Shown: positions 54,656 through 63,416, counted from the stretch's first letter. The stretch: 64,000 nt of DNA from Paenibacillus doosanensis (GCF_025060755.1 NZ_JANYUY010000014.1:1-64000), one strand, 5' to 3'. Made by a program: numbers and translations. The notes: a model not told the origin generated them from the sequence alone.

Positions 54656-54719
54656 AATTAATCCTAAACTAGGACTAATTGTTAATATTAAATTAACACG
54701 CCCATGTTTCGGGTGTCAA
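54656..54719 (-). promoter_or_regulatory. Promoter and ROK-type operator of the amino-sugar operon
   Basis: On the minus strand TTGACA (54719-54714) is followed by TAATTT (54695-54690) 18 bases on. The palindrome AATTAATCCTA-AAC-TAGGACTAATT at 54656-54680 (10 of 11 pairs) covers the first transcribed bases. A second palindrome, GTTAAT-N5-ATTAAC, at 54681-54697 overlaps the -10. Both suit a repressor encoded by the adjacent ROK gene. Confidence 0.6.
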
Positions 54720-54769
54720 TCGTCTATTCAAACTTTTGTCACATTTTATTCGGCGCAGAAAAAAAGCCG

Positions 54770-55912
54770 TCATTCTTTTTCAAAATCAAGAATAACGGCG
54801 AACGCAGCTCCGATGCTGGAGGCGCAGCGGCTTTTGATAAAGAGGATTTTCGTTTGCTCGGTCGGATATTTCAGCGCCCGGCTTTCCACTGTAGAAAGCA
54901 CCGATTGCTTAAAGGCGTCCAGCTTGTCCAGCGGACTGTCGACGACGATATAGCCGGGATTGAGCAGCGCGATGACGGGCGCGAGCGCGATGCCGACATA
55001 CCGTCCTGTTTGCCGCATAAGCTCGTCGGCGGAAGAGAGCCCGGCCGCATCCTCTGTCCAATAAGCGTCAAAGTCGCCTTCGGCGCGGACTTCGGGATAC
55101 AGCTCCCGGAGCTGCTTGGCCAGTGCGGGGAGGCTGACCATCGCTTCCAGACAGCCTCTCTGACCGCAGGTGCAGAGCGGGCCGTTCGGCTCTACGCACA
55201 GATGGCCGACTTCCCCGGCCGTCCAGCTGGCGCCGTTATAAATGCTGCTGTCGATAATATGCGCCCCGCCGACGCCTTCGTCGATACGCAAATAAAAGGA
55301 GTTGGCGGCGTGCTCCGCCGGCATCCCGGAGGACGGAGCGAGGGCCGCGGCCTTCACCAGGTTCAGCACCTTCGTTGCGACCGGCAGCCGCGCGTCCATC
55401 CGGTCCTTGAGCCGGACATTCCGCCAGCTCAAATGGGACGAGAAGTGAACGACCCCTTCGATAGGATCGACCAGAGCCGGGACGGCGACGCCGATACCGA
55501 GCACCTCCGGATGCCGTCCGATCAGCTCGCCGCATAACCGAATCAGCGTGCCGATGCATCGGTCGGGGTCGTTGGCGTCCGTCACGATGCTGCCTTGGTC
55601 CAGAACGGCGGAGCAGTAATCCGTGACGACATATTGAATGTACGAGTGCTGGATCAGGATGCCGATGCTCTTGTACGCCTCCGTCTGCAAGCTCAGCTGA
55701 ATCCGCGGCCGCCCGACGCTTCCTTGCTCATCCGATCCGACTTCTTTAACGACGCCTTCTTTTATAAATTTATCGACAATTAATGAAATCGTATTTTTAC
55801 TTAAACCCAAGGCTGCGGCAATCTCTTGTCTGGAGCTGATTTTTCCTGCGCGAAGAAGCGCTAGCGTCCGCTTTTCATTTTGCTGCCTCAGCAGGGCCGT
55901 GCCTTTGCTCAT
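54770..55912 (-). CDS. ROK family transcriptional regulator (NagC/XylR type)
   Basis: A 380-residue repressor. The N-terminal helix-turn-helix reads SSRQEIAAALGLSKNTISLI, and the ROK domain carries the zinc motif CTCGQRGCLEAM and the sugar-binding stretch VGVAVPALVDP-like. ROK regulators of this layout respond to amino sugars or xylose. ATG 55912 is favoured (GGAAGGGG 11-14 bases upstream); an in-frame ATG at 55936 has no signal. It lies upstream of the amino-sugar operon in the same direction, with the operator between. Confidence 0.9.
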   Translation of the reverse strand: MSKGTALLRQQNEKRTLALLRAGKISSRQEIAAALGLSKNTISLIVDKFIKEGVVKEVGSDEQGSVGRPRIQLSLQTEAYKSIGILIQHSYIQYVVTDYCSAVLDQGSIVTDANDPDRCIGTLIRLCGELIGRHPEVLGIGVAVPALVDPIEGVVHFSSHLSWRNVRLKDRMDARLPVATKVLNLVKAAALAPSSGMPAEHAANSFYLRIDEGVGGAHIIDSSIYNGASWTAGEVGHLCVEPNGPLCTCGQRGCLEAMVSLPALAKQLRELYPEVRAEGDFDAYWTEDAAGLSSADELMRQTGRYVGIALAPVIALLNPGYIVVDSPLDKLDAFKQSVLSTVESRALKYPTEQTKILFIKSRCASSIGAAFAVILDFEKE

Positions 55913-56052
55913 GAATCGTGGCGCCCCTTCCGTCATTGTGTGTTGCTATTGCAGCTATCGCAGCCGGCATCATAGCGAAATCGAATCTCTGAATCTCATG
56001 ATAGCATATTTCAAAATGACCTAGCCAATCTTCTGCTTCCGGCTTATATGCG

Positions 56053-56574
56053 ATGACGATGTATAATCGGGGGCTGGATCTGTCGCTACAAAACAGCTTC
56101 CTTTCCGTCCCGGAAGGCGCTTGGGGCAAGTGGCAGCCGTCGTTAAGCTTCAAGAACGGCAGCGTCACTTCGCCGACTGAGGGGAAGCGGGGGGAATGGC
56201 GTGAGGAAGTGGTCGGAACTCTTTTCGGCGGGCATGTCGGTCCTTTGCTTCGCTCCATATCCCAAGCGGCGGCCATACCGCTGCCCGTCCTATGGGAGAA
56301 CATCGCCGTCCGCATCTATTCGCTCTATGAGAAGCGGCTCGGCGAAGGATGCGGTTCCGAGGAAGCAGCCTGCATTAGCGACGACTACTATTATTTGGTG
56401 CATGAGGCCCGGCCGGATTTGTTCGGGGAGAAGGACAATCCGTTAGCCGTCTTCTACGGAAAGCCGTCCGGCGGCGCGTTCCCGGAGCCTGCGGTTCGAA
56501 TGAGAAAAACATGCTGTCTGTACTACAAGATTGCCCCGGATCAAAGCTGCTGCGACGCCTGTCCTATCGGTTAG
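56053..56574 (+). CDS. FhuF-like iron-sulfur protein, probably N-terminally short
   Basis: A 173-residue protein ending in the FhuF-type [2Fe-2S] motif CC-x10-C-x2-C (KTCCLYYKIAPDQSCCDACP), as in ferric siderophore reductases. FhuF-type proteins are usually about 240-260 residues, so the N terminus is short here or the start lies elsewhere. No good ribosome binding site precedes ATG 56053 and the neighbours are not siderophore genes. It may be an orphan or decaying gene. Confidence 0.65.
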   Translation: MTMYNRGLDLSLQNSFLSVPEGAWGKWQPSLSFKNGSVTSPTEGKRGEWREEVVGTLFGGHVGPLLRSISQAAAIPLPVLWENIAVRIYSLYEKRLGEGCGSEEAACISDDYYYLVHEARPDLFGEKDNPLAVFYGKPSGGAFPEPAVRMRKTCCLYYKIAPDQSCCDACPIG

Positions 56575-56588
56575 GACGGGCGCGTCTT

Positions 56589-56628
56589 AAGAAGGCTTCT
56601 CCGATTTTAGGAGAGTCTTCTTTGCCGT
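56589..56628 (+). terminator. Terminator after the FhuF-like gene
   Basis: An imperfect stem pairs 56589-56602 with 56610-56622, followed by TTTGCCGTTT. Confidence 0.6.
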
Positions 56629-56683
56629 TTCCGAGATGTGGCGCCGCTTCTAATGCCGAAGCCATTACGTTTGGCACCGAATA

Positions 56684-56692
56684 TGCTAGAAT
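56684..56692 (+). promoter_or_regulatory. Extended -10 promoter of yhaM
   Basis: TGC-TAGAAT is an extended -10 with only a weak TTACGT 16 bases upstream. It lies 40 bases before the ATG. Confidence 0.5.
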
Positions 56693-56731
56693 AGAGTCAT
56701 ACATAGGTTACTAGTTTTGGAGGCATACCAT

Positions 56732-57688
56732 ATGACGTTAATTAAAAGCCTGGTCAATCAGGATGAATTTGTCGGATTTTATTTGTTGAAAGAGCTGGAG
56801 GTCAAGCAGACGAACGGGACGCCGCCCAAAGATTATTTCGATATTGTCATGTGCGATTCGAGCGGTCAGCTGTCGGCCAAATACTGGGACGTTTCGCCGG
56901 CGGATAAAGAGACCTTTTTTCCGATGGGATTAGTTAAAATTCGGGGGATCGTTCAGACGTACCGCGAGAGGCTGCAGGTCAAAATCACCCGCATCCGCAA
57001 GGCGACGGAGAACGATGGCGTATCGCTCACCGATTTTATCCGTTCGGCGCCGATTCGTCCCGTCGATCTGGTCTATACGATCAAGCAGGTAATGGCGTCG
57101 ATACAGGATGACGGGATCAAGACGCTCGTCTCTTACTGCGTGAATAAAGTAGACGAGAAATTAATGCACTACCCCGCGGCCAAAACCCATCACCATGCCT
57201 ATTACGCCGGTTTGGCTTATCATATGGTCCGCATGCTTGAAATCGCCGATTTCGTATGCAAGCAGCGCCCGTTTTTGAACGCCGATCTGCTTAAGGCGGG
57301 CATCATATTGCATGATATCGCCAAGCCCGAGGAGATGATCGCCCAGCTCGGCATCGTGAGCGATTACAGCGTGCAGGGCAAGCTGCTCGGCCATATCTCG
57401 ATGGCCTCGAACTGGATTACTGAGGCCGCCATTCACAGCGGAATCGATCTGCAGTCGGAGCGGGTCATCGCGCTGCAGCATCTCGTCTTGTCCCATCACA
57501 ACCTGGGCGAGTGGGGCAGCCCCGTACAGCCGCAGACGGCGGAGGCCGTCGCGCTGCATCATATCGACGCGCTGGACGCCAAGCTGCAGATGGTCGAGGA
57601 CGCGCTCGATTCCTTGCCGGAATCCGAAGCGTGGACGCCGATGATCCGCGGGCTGGAAAACAAGCCGATCTACCGGACGAAGCTGTAG
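56732..57688 (+). CDS. yhaM: 3'-5' exoribonuclease YhaM
   Basis: A 318-residue cytosolic exoribonuclease. An N-terminal OB-fold nucleic-acid-binding domain (about 10-95) precedes the HD phosphohydrolase domain with THHHAYYAGLAYH and GIILHDIAKP as metal ligands. YhaM shortens RNA 3' ends in Firmicutes. ATG 56732 follows TTGGAGG. It ends five bases before the convergent kinase gene. Confidence 0.93.
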   Translation: MTLIKSLVNQDEFVGFYLLKELEVKQTNGTPPKDYFDIVMCDSSGQLSAKYWDVSPADKETFFPMGLVKIRGIVQTYRERLQVKITRIRKATENDGVSLTDFIRSAPIRPVDLVYTIKQVMASIQDDGIKTLVSYCVNKVDEKLMHYPAAKTHHHAYYAGLAYHMVRMLEIADFVCKQRPFLNADLLKAGIILHDIAKPEEMIAQLGIVSDYSVQGKLLGHISMASNWITEAAIHSGIDLQSERVIALQHLVLSHHNLGEWGSPVQPQTAEAVALHHIDALDAKLQMVEDALDSLPESEAWTPMIRGLENKPIYRTKL

Positions 57689-57693
57689 CCGCC

Positions 57694-58785
57694 TTATTCG
57701 GATTCCGCTCCCGATGTACGGGGAATCCACCCGGTCAGCCTCGCGCCGCCTTGCGGATGGTTGTCCGCCGTCAAATCGCCGCCGTGCGCCCGGAAGATGC
57801 GTCTCGCTATCGTGAGTCCGAGGCCGGTTCCGCCGGACTCGCGGTTTCGCGACGACTCGCCGCGGTATAAGGGCTCGAACACGCGCTCAAGATCGGCCTC
57901 GGGAATACCCGGACCCGAATCCAGGACGGTCACTGCCGCCTTGTCCGGCGTCAAGGAGCAGATCGCTTCAATGACGCCGCCATGCGGCGTATGCCTGACG
58001 GCGTTATCCAGCAGGTTGTTGAACGCCCGTTCCAGCAAATAAGCGTCCCCGGTTACAAGTCCCGATTCGGCATCGGCCGGGGGCATTCGGAGGCGCAAGG
58101 CGATCGACTTGGCTTCGGCCGCATGACGCACGGTCTCAAGCGATTGTTGAACGATATCCGCAAGCTCGAACGCATCTTCCCGCTGCACGCTTTCCGTATG
58201 CTCCGTTTTGGCGAAGGCGAGCAGGTCGGAGACCAGCCGGTCCAATTGCTCGGATTTTTGTTTACATACTTTCACATAATGATTCCTTTGTTCAGGGCTG
58301 GAGGCGATATTGCGCTCCAGCCCTTCCAAATATCCCCGGAGAGCAAACAGCGGCGTGCGCAAATCATGCGCGATGGCGCCGATGAAAAACCGCCGTTCTT
58401 CTTCCAGCGCGGATTGCTGCCGGACGGACTCGCGCAGCCCGGCCGCCATCTTATCGAAGCCGCGGCGAACCTCCGCAATCTCCCGGACCCCCGAAGGCGG
58501 CAGCTCAATATCCAAATTTCCCTCCGCAATTTGCCCGGCGGCTCTGCCCATCGCCTCCAATGGCTCGATGATCCATTTGCGAAAGCCGTAACCGAACACG
58601 GCAATTGCGGCCAGAAAGCCGACGGACGCAGCCAGCCATATCCCGATTCGGCTCGGCCCTTGTTCCGCACCGATCTGTATCGATTTGGTTTCGATGAGAT
58701 GAACGACGACGTAAACGATCCAAGCAAGGCTCGAGATCATAAACAGCGAGCCGAACAGCACCGTGCGAACCTTAAACGCCCTCAT
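57694..58785 (-). CDS. HAMP-domain sensor histidine kinase
   Basis: A 363-residue membrane kinase with two transmembrane segments (about 8-30 and 47-69) and almost no extracellular loop, HAMP, then the phospho-acceptor H140 in IAHDLRTPL and the ATPase motifs FNNLLDNAVRHTP, DSGPGIP and GGTGLGL. With so short an external part it probably senses the membrane itself or a partner protein. Its start overlaps the response regulator stop by four bases. Confidence 0.93.
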   Translation of the reverse strand: MRAFKVRTVLFGSLFMISSLAWIVYVVVHLIETKSIQIGAEQGPSRIGIWLAASVGFLAAIAVFGYGFRKWIIEPLEAMGRAAGQIAEGNLDIELPPSGVREIAEVRRGFDKMAAGLRESVRQQSALEEERRFFIGAIAHDLRTPLFALRGYLEGLERNIASSPEQRNHYVKVCKQKSEQLDRLVSDLLAFAKTEHTESVQREDAFELADIVQQSLETVRHAAEAKSIALRLRMPPADAESGLVTGDAYLLERAFNNLLDNAVRHTPHGGVIEAICSLTPDKAAVTVLDSGPGIPEADLERVFEPLYRGESSRNRESGGTGLGLTIARRIFRAHGGDLTADNHPQGGARLTGWIPRTSGAESE

Positions 58786-59486
58786 TGCGGTAGTCCCTCA
58801 AACCGGTATCCGATTCCCCAAACATTCGTGATGTACGGCGGCTGACCGGGTTCGGCCTCGATTTTTTCACGCATTCTCGCCATGAGCACCCGCACGGTAT
58901 GTTTATCTCCGACCCCGTCCCAAAACTGGTCCAATAACTGTTCATAAGTAAATACTTGCCGGGGATGCTCGGCCAATAGTCGGAATACTTCAAATTCCTT
59001 GGGGGTCAAGAATACCTGTTCTCCGTTAACGCTGATTTCCCTCGTGGCGAAGTTTAGCTGAAGCCGCCCGTAATCGATGACCTTTCCGGCTGTCTGTCCG
59101 GTCCCCTGCCCGGACGCTGCGGCACGGCGCAGCACCGCCTTGACCCGGGCGATCACTTCAACGGGGGAAGCGGTTTTCACGATATAGTCGTCTCCCCCGA
59201 TGCCGAGTCCCCGGATTTTGTGAATGTCGTCGTCCCGTGCGCTTAGAAACAGGATCGGGACATTGCTCGTCTCGCGGATTTTTCGGCACAGCTCGAATCC
59301 GTCTTGCCCCGGCATCATGACGTCCACAATGAGACAGTCCGCCGGTTGCCGGCGGAACGCGGCCAAGGCGGAGTTCGCATCATGGGCCGTGACGACCCGA
59401 AACCCGTCATTGATCAAAAAGTCTCTCATCAGTTCGACGATGCTGACATCGTCGTCGACGACCATAATTGTTTTCGGCTGATTCAT
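58782..59486 (-). CDS. OmpR-type response regulator
   Basis: A 234-residue regulator with a receiver domain (D55 in CLIVDVMMPGQDGF, lysine in VKTASP) and a C-terminal winged helix (GEQVFLTPKEFEVFRLL, RVLMARMREKIE). ATG 59486 is preferred over the GTG at 59495 for spacing from AAAAGG. It is read before the kinase in a two-gene operon. Targets unknown. In the receiver lysine context KTASP replaces the common KPF. Confidence 0.92.
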   Translation of the reverse strand: MNQPKTIMVVDDDVSIVELMRDFLINDGFRVVTAHDANSALAAFRRQPADCLIVDVMMPGQDGFELCRKIRETSNVPILFLSARDDDIHKIRGLGIGGDDYIVKTASPVEVIARVKAVLRRAAASGQGTGQTAGKVIDYGRLQLNFATREISVNGEQVFLTPKEFEVFRLLAEHPRQVFTYEQLLDQFWDGVGDKHTVRVLMARMREKIEAEPGQPPYITNVWGIGYRFEGLPQ

Positions 59487-59654
59487 GGAAACCACGACCT
59501 TTTCGGTACGACATAAGCGTGTCTACACACACTGACAGTATATCATGTTCCTTTGAGACGGCGCATACGATGACCGGTTAGAGACCGGTTAGAGACGGTT
59601 TTGTGACAGTTTCGGTCCCCGTTCTGCAACAGATTCGGGTTATGCTGGAAGCGC

Positions 59655-59810
59655 GGTGAAAAACGAGCGGAGGGGCCATTTGAATCTGGAAAAGCGATAG
59701 CGTTCGCCTTTGAAACCGGATGTTCTCCATGTAAAAAGAAAGTAACCATCTACAAAATCCGGTTTCAACAGCGATTGGAGGATCAAATGGGCGCAGCGGA
59801 CTTTTTCACC
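59655..59810 (+). repeat. 156-bp palindromic intergenic element
   Basis: The outer arms (59655-59686 and 59781-59810) are imperfect inverted repeats of about 30 bases, both starting GGTGAAAAA. Inner arms TTGAAACCGGAT (59710-59721) and ATCCGGTTTCAA (59757-59768) are perfect inverts. Arms recur at 52988-53060 and 26758-26772. The layout suits a MITE-like or REP/BIME-like element. It fills most of the 369-base gap between the response regulator and the small ORF. Confidence 0.8.
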
Positions 59811-59855
59811 ACACTTCAAAGGCCGGATAGGAAATCGGTCAAGAAAGGAGCAGAC

Positions 59856-59921
59856 ATGTATGAAACAGGGAAAAGGTCCAAGCCGGGCCCATTTGAAGCA
59901 GACGGGAGAGGAGCCGGATGA
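59856..59921 (+). CDS. 21-codon upstream ORF coupled to the DUF2306 gene
   Basis: ATG 59856 has AGAAAGGAG at the ideal distance and encodes MYETGKRSKPGPFEADGRGAG, whose stop overlaps the next start as ATGA. The strong signal and overlap suggest translated leader coupling. No family is recognised. Confidence 0.5.
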   Translation: MYETGKRSKPGPFEADGRGAG

Positions 59922-60550
59922 GTAGGAAGCGCCTCTATCAAGCCGTGGCGGCGCTCGCGGTCGTTTCTATTGTCTGGGCGCTCTTGAACCGATATGTATC
60001 GGACCCGGGCGCAGCGGAATTCCTGGCCCGCAAGAGCGGCCTCAGGCGCGCGGTTCATGTACCGGCATGGCTCACCATGCTGGATGTGCATATTCTTTTT
60101 GCTTCCGTCGCTTTGCTGGCTGGCGCCGTGAATTTCTCGAATCGGCTGCTTCGGCAGTATCGGAGCGTGCATCGCTTGAACGGGTACGTTTATTTATTGA
60201 GCGTGCTTGCGGTGCTGCTGACATCCGGGTACTTGGCGCCGTATGCGACGGGAGGGAAAGCCGTCAGCGTCATGTTTAACTTGTGGAACATCGTTTGGTT
60301 TGCTGCGACGCTGACCGCATTTGTGTACATCAAACGGAAAAAGATAGCCGAGCACCGCCGTTGGATGATGCGAAGCTACGCCTTTTGTTTCACTAATCTG
60401 GCGATTCATTTATTTATGCTCTTGTTTGCCGACGGGCTTGGCTTGGAATATGAGACAGCCTATTCCTATAGCGTCATGGCGGCCATGCCGTCGCTGCTGC
60501 TGACCGCCGAAGCGGCTATCAGGGCAGGCGGAGCCGGCGGTCATGCATGA
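59918..60550 (+). CDS. DUF2306 domain membrane protein
   Basis: A 210-residue membrane protein with about six hydrophobic segments and the DUF2306 pattern: DVHILFASVALLAG, RQYRSVHRLNGYVYLL and AEHRRWMMRSYAFCFTNLAIHLF. The histidines in these segments could bind heme or metal, but no function is established. GAGAGGAG precedes the ATG. It ends 20 bases before the DJ-1-like gene, so they are probably an operon. Confidence 0.85.
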   Translation: MSRKRLYQAVAALAVVSIVWALLNRYVSDPGAAEFLARKSGLRRAVHVPAWLTMLDVHILFASVALLAGAVNFSNRLLRQYRSVHRLNGYVYLLSVLAVLLTSGYLAPYATGGKAVSVMFNLWNIVWFAATLTAFVYIKRKKIAEHRRWMMRSYAFCFTNLAIHLFMLLFADGLGLEYETAYSYSVMAAMPSLLLTAEAAIRAGGAGGHA

Positions 60551-60570
60551 AAGAAAAGGGGAGAGTAGCG

Positions 60571-61608
60571 ATGTTCAATATTCAAATCGTTTTATTCGAT
60601 GGCTTTGATCTTATGGATGCCATCGGTCCTTATGAAGTGTTTACGGCCGCGAACATGCTGAGCGGAAGCGATTTTCAAGTGAATTTCGTCAGTGCGGAAG
60701 GGACGAGAATCGTCCCGAGCGGCATGAACGGTCCCGGATTGCCCGCTTCAGGATTCATCGATCCGGATTGCGGCGGTATTCTGCTCATTCCGGGCGCTAT
60801 GGGCAAGGTCGGGCCGGAAGATACGAGCGAGGATAGCGTAATGACGCAGCTGCTGCGGGCGAAGGAGAGCGCGCTTATGCCGATGCTGCGGCAAGCGGTA
60901 AGCAATGAGAAGATGACGGTCTCCACCGTATGCGGCGGAGCGATGCTGCTCGCCATGGACGGCCTGCTTGAGGACCGTTACGCCGTCACGCATGTTCTGG
61001 GGATGGAGGCGCTCCGCGCCATGGGGGCCAAGCCCGTATCCGCAAGAGTCGTCGTGGACGGCAGGCTCGTCACCGGCGGCGGGGTCACATCCGGACTCGA
61101 TGTCGCCTTATACTTGGTCGAGCGGGAATGGGGGCCCCGAATCTCGCATGCGGTGGAGCAGCTGTTTGAATATGAGCGCAGGGGGACGGTATGGACCGAA
61201 GCGGGCATCGCGCCGCTGGAGCACTCGAAGCCGGGCGATCCGGGAGACGAGCGAGAGCTTGATCCTGTACGGCCGGAGAGGACGAAAGAATCGCTGCGGG
61301 CCATCGAAGGGATATGGGATTTGACGATCTCCACTCCGGTCGGCAAGCTTCCGGTCGTGATGACGATCTCCAAGGCGAACGGCACGGTTCGAGGCACGTT
61401 CCGGCAGGGCGACGAAATATCCGAATGCACGGACCTGCATATTCAGAACGGCAGCGAACTGACATGGTCGCTTCGCGTGAAAAAGCCGATGCGGCTGCAG
61501 TTGAAATTTGCCGTTACCGTAGACGGGGACCGGCTATCCGGTACGGCAACGGCGAAGATGCTGCCGTCTTCGAAAGTTCAAGGCATTCGCAGACGCGAAC
61601 CGTCTTAG
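60571..61608 (+). CDS. DJ-1/PfpI family protein with extra C-terminal domain
   Basis: A 345-residue protein. Residues about 1-195 form a DJ-1/PfpI (glutamine amidotransferase-like) domain with the nucleophile cysteine in STVCGGAMLLA, as in isonitrile hydratase-like enzymes. From about residue 240 a beta-rich domain of some 100 residues (GIWDLTISTPVGKLPVVMTI...) is attached, unusual for the family. ATG 60571 follows AAGGGGAG; an ATG at 60547 overlapping the previous gene lacks a signal. Substrate unknown. Confidence 0.83.
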   Translation: MFNIQIVLFDGFDLMDAIGPYEVFTAANMLSGSDFQVNFVSAEGTRIVPSGMNGPGLPASGFIDPDCGGILLIPGAMGKVGPEDTSEDSVMTQLLRAKESALMPMLRQAVSNEKMTVSTVCGGAMLLAMDGLLEDRYAVTHVLGMEALRAMGAKPVSARVVVDGRLVTGGGVTSGLDVALYLVEREWGPRISHAVEQLFEYERRGTVWTEAGIAPLEHSKPGDPGDERELDPVRPERTKESLRAIEGIWDLTISTPVGKLPVVMTISKANGTVRGTFRQGDEISECTDLHIQNGSELTWSLRVKKPMRLQLKFAVTVDGDRLSGTATAKMLPSSKVQGIRRREPS

Positions 61609-61740
61609 CGCGGAACGGCTGCGGTTACCCATGGCCGCATGCGGAGAAAGCGATGGCATCGGCGAGCGGACGCAGAAGGGCGCGCGTCCCGGACCGCCGC
61701 CGTCCGATCATCGGCCGTTCTCCGCAGTACAGGACTTGCC

Positions 61741-63360
61741 TTATAGCATGTCCGCGATGTCGCCGGCGAGCATCGAGCCCGTGGAGCGACGCTGCGCCTG
61801 CGCCCGGTCTCCTGCGGCGCCGTGGAGATAGACGCCGAGCCCGGCCGCCTGCTCCGCCGTAAAGCCTTGCGCCAGCAAGCTCGCAATGATGCCTGCCAGC
61901 ACGTCTCCCGAGCCGCCCGTCGCCATTCCGGGATTGCCGTTCACGTTAATATAGACCGAGCCGGCGGCGGTTGCGACGACCGTGCGAGCGCCCTTCAGCA
62001 CGAGCGTCACCCCGTGCTTCATCGCATAGCGGCGGGCGAGACCGATCCGGTCGTGCTGCACCTCAGGCGTGCTAACGCCGGCGAGCCGCGCCATTTCGCC
62101 GGGATGCGGCGTAAGCACCGTCGGCGACGGACGTCTCGGCCAAGCGGCGAAGTTCTGCGCATCCGCCAGCATATTCAACGCGTCCGCGTCGATAACGAGC
62201 GGCGACGCGACGGACTCCCATGCCGCGCGCAGCCAGGCGCTGTCGCCCGGAAAGCGGCCCATGCCGGGGCCGATCAGCATGGCCTGTTTGCCTTCGGCGA
62301 GGGAGAGCAGCGCTTGCTCCGCTGCGCCGATCGTTCTCTCGGACGGCCCGGCGTCGCTTCCGTCATGTGAGGCGGCCGGGGCAGTAGTGCCTTCTCCCAG
62401 CGAGCCCCATTCTCCCGTACCTCCGTCGGGCACGGCGGCCAACATCAGCTCGGGAATCTGCCCGATGAGCGAATCCAGCAGCCGGTCGGGCACCGCCAGG
62501 GTGACCAGGCCGCAGCCGGCGCGCAGCGCGGATTTGGCGCTGAGCAGGGCCGCGCCGCTCATACGGCGCGAGCCTGCGGCGATCAGCGCATGCCCGTAGG
62601 TCCCTTTATGCGTATTCTGCCGGCGCGGCATGGCGGGATCGACGCCAAGGATACGCCGCAATACGCTCTCGTTCAGCACGTACGTTTGCACGCCGAGCTC
62701 GTCGGCGAGCTTCGCGGGAATGCCGATGGGCGCGCAAACGACTTGGCCCGCGTAATCCGCGCCGGGGTACTGCATCAGCCCGCGCTTGAGAAACGCGAGA
62801 GCGACGGTTAGCTTGGCCCGGATGCACGGCTCATGGACGGCGCCGGTGTCGGCGTCAAGCCCGCTCGGCAGATCGACGGCGACGATCGGCAGACCGGAGG
62901 CGTTAGCCTCCCGGATGAGCGCCGCGTACGGCCCGCGCGGAGCGCCCGCCGCGCCTACGCCGAGCAGCGCGTCGACGATGCCGTCATACGCCCGCCAGTC
63001 GAGCGGTTCCGCGCCGTATACCCGAGCGGGTATCCCCAGGCGCTCGATAATGCGGCGCTGCGCGACGGCATCCGCCGAAGCCATCCGTTCGGGCGCTTCG
63101 GCGTAAACCACCTCCGCCTCGAAGCCGGCTTCGAGCAGATGGCGGGCGATCACCAGACCGTCGCCGCCGTTATTGCCTTTTCCGGCCAAGATGACCCAGC
63201 GGGCGGGGCCGTCTGCGGAGACCGTCCGGCTAAACAGCGTTTCAATGCGACGCGCAACCTCCCGTCCCGCATTTTCCATCAGCACATTGGCCGGAATACC
63301 GATAGTCTCTATCGTGTACCGGTCCAGATTCCGCATCTCATCGGAGTTTACGACATACAT
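61741..63360 (-). CDS. nnr: Bifunctional NAD(P)H-hydrate epimerase/dehydratase
   Basis: A 539-residue fusion that repairs hydrated NADH and NADPH. The N-terminal epimerase domain contains LAGKGNNGGDGLVIARHL, and the C-terminal ADP-dependent dehydratase contains TPHPGEMARLAGV and NGNPGMATGGSGDVLAG. A Ser/Gly-rich insertion of about 40 residues lies between strands near residue 320-350. GCAAGGAGATG-type signal precedes the ATG at 63360. It is transcribed away from the window end. Confidence 0.95.
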   Translation of the reverse strand: MYVVNSDEMRNLDRYTIETIGIPANVLMENAGREVARRIETLFSRTVSADGPARWVILAGKGNNGGDGLVIARHLLEAGFEAEVVYAEAPERMASADAVAQRRIIERLGIPARVYGAEPLDWRAYDGIVDALLGVGAAGAPRGPYAALIREANASGLPIVAVDLPSGLDADTGAVHEPCIRAKLTVALAFLKRGLMQYPGADYAGQVVCAPIGIPAKLADELGVQTYVLNESVLRRILGVDPAMPRRQNTHKGTYGHALIAAGSRRMSGAALLSAKSALRAGCGLVTLAVPDRLLDSLIGQIPELMLAAVPDGGTGEWGSLGEGTTAPAASHDGSDAGPSERTIGAAEQALLSLAEGKQAMLIGPGMGRFPGDSAWLRAAWESVASPLVIDADALNMLADAQNFAAWPRRPSPTVLTPHPGEMARLAGVSTPEVQHDRIGLARRYAMKHGVTLVLKGARTVVATAAGSVYINVNGNPGMATGGSGDVLAGIIASLLAQGFTAEQAAGLGVYLHGAAGDRAQAQRRSTGSMLAGDIADML

Positions 63361-63416
63361 TGCTGTTCATCTCCTTGCAGGTGATAGGTTTATTTTAGGG
63401 ACGGCTTGCCCGCGGG

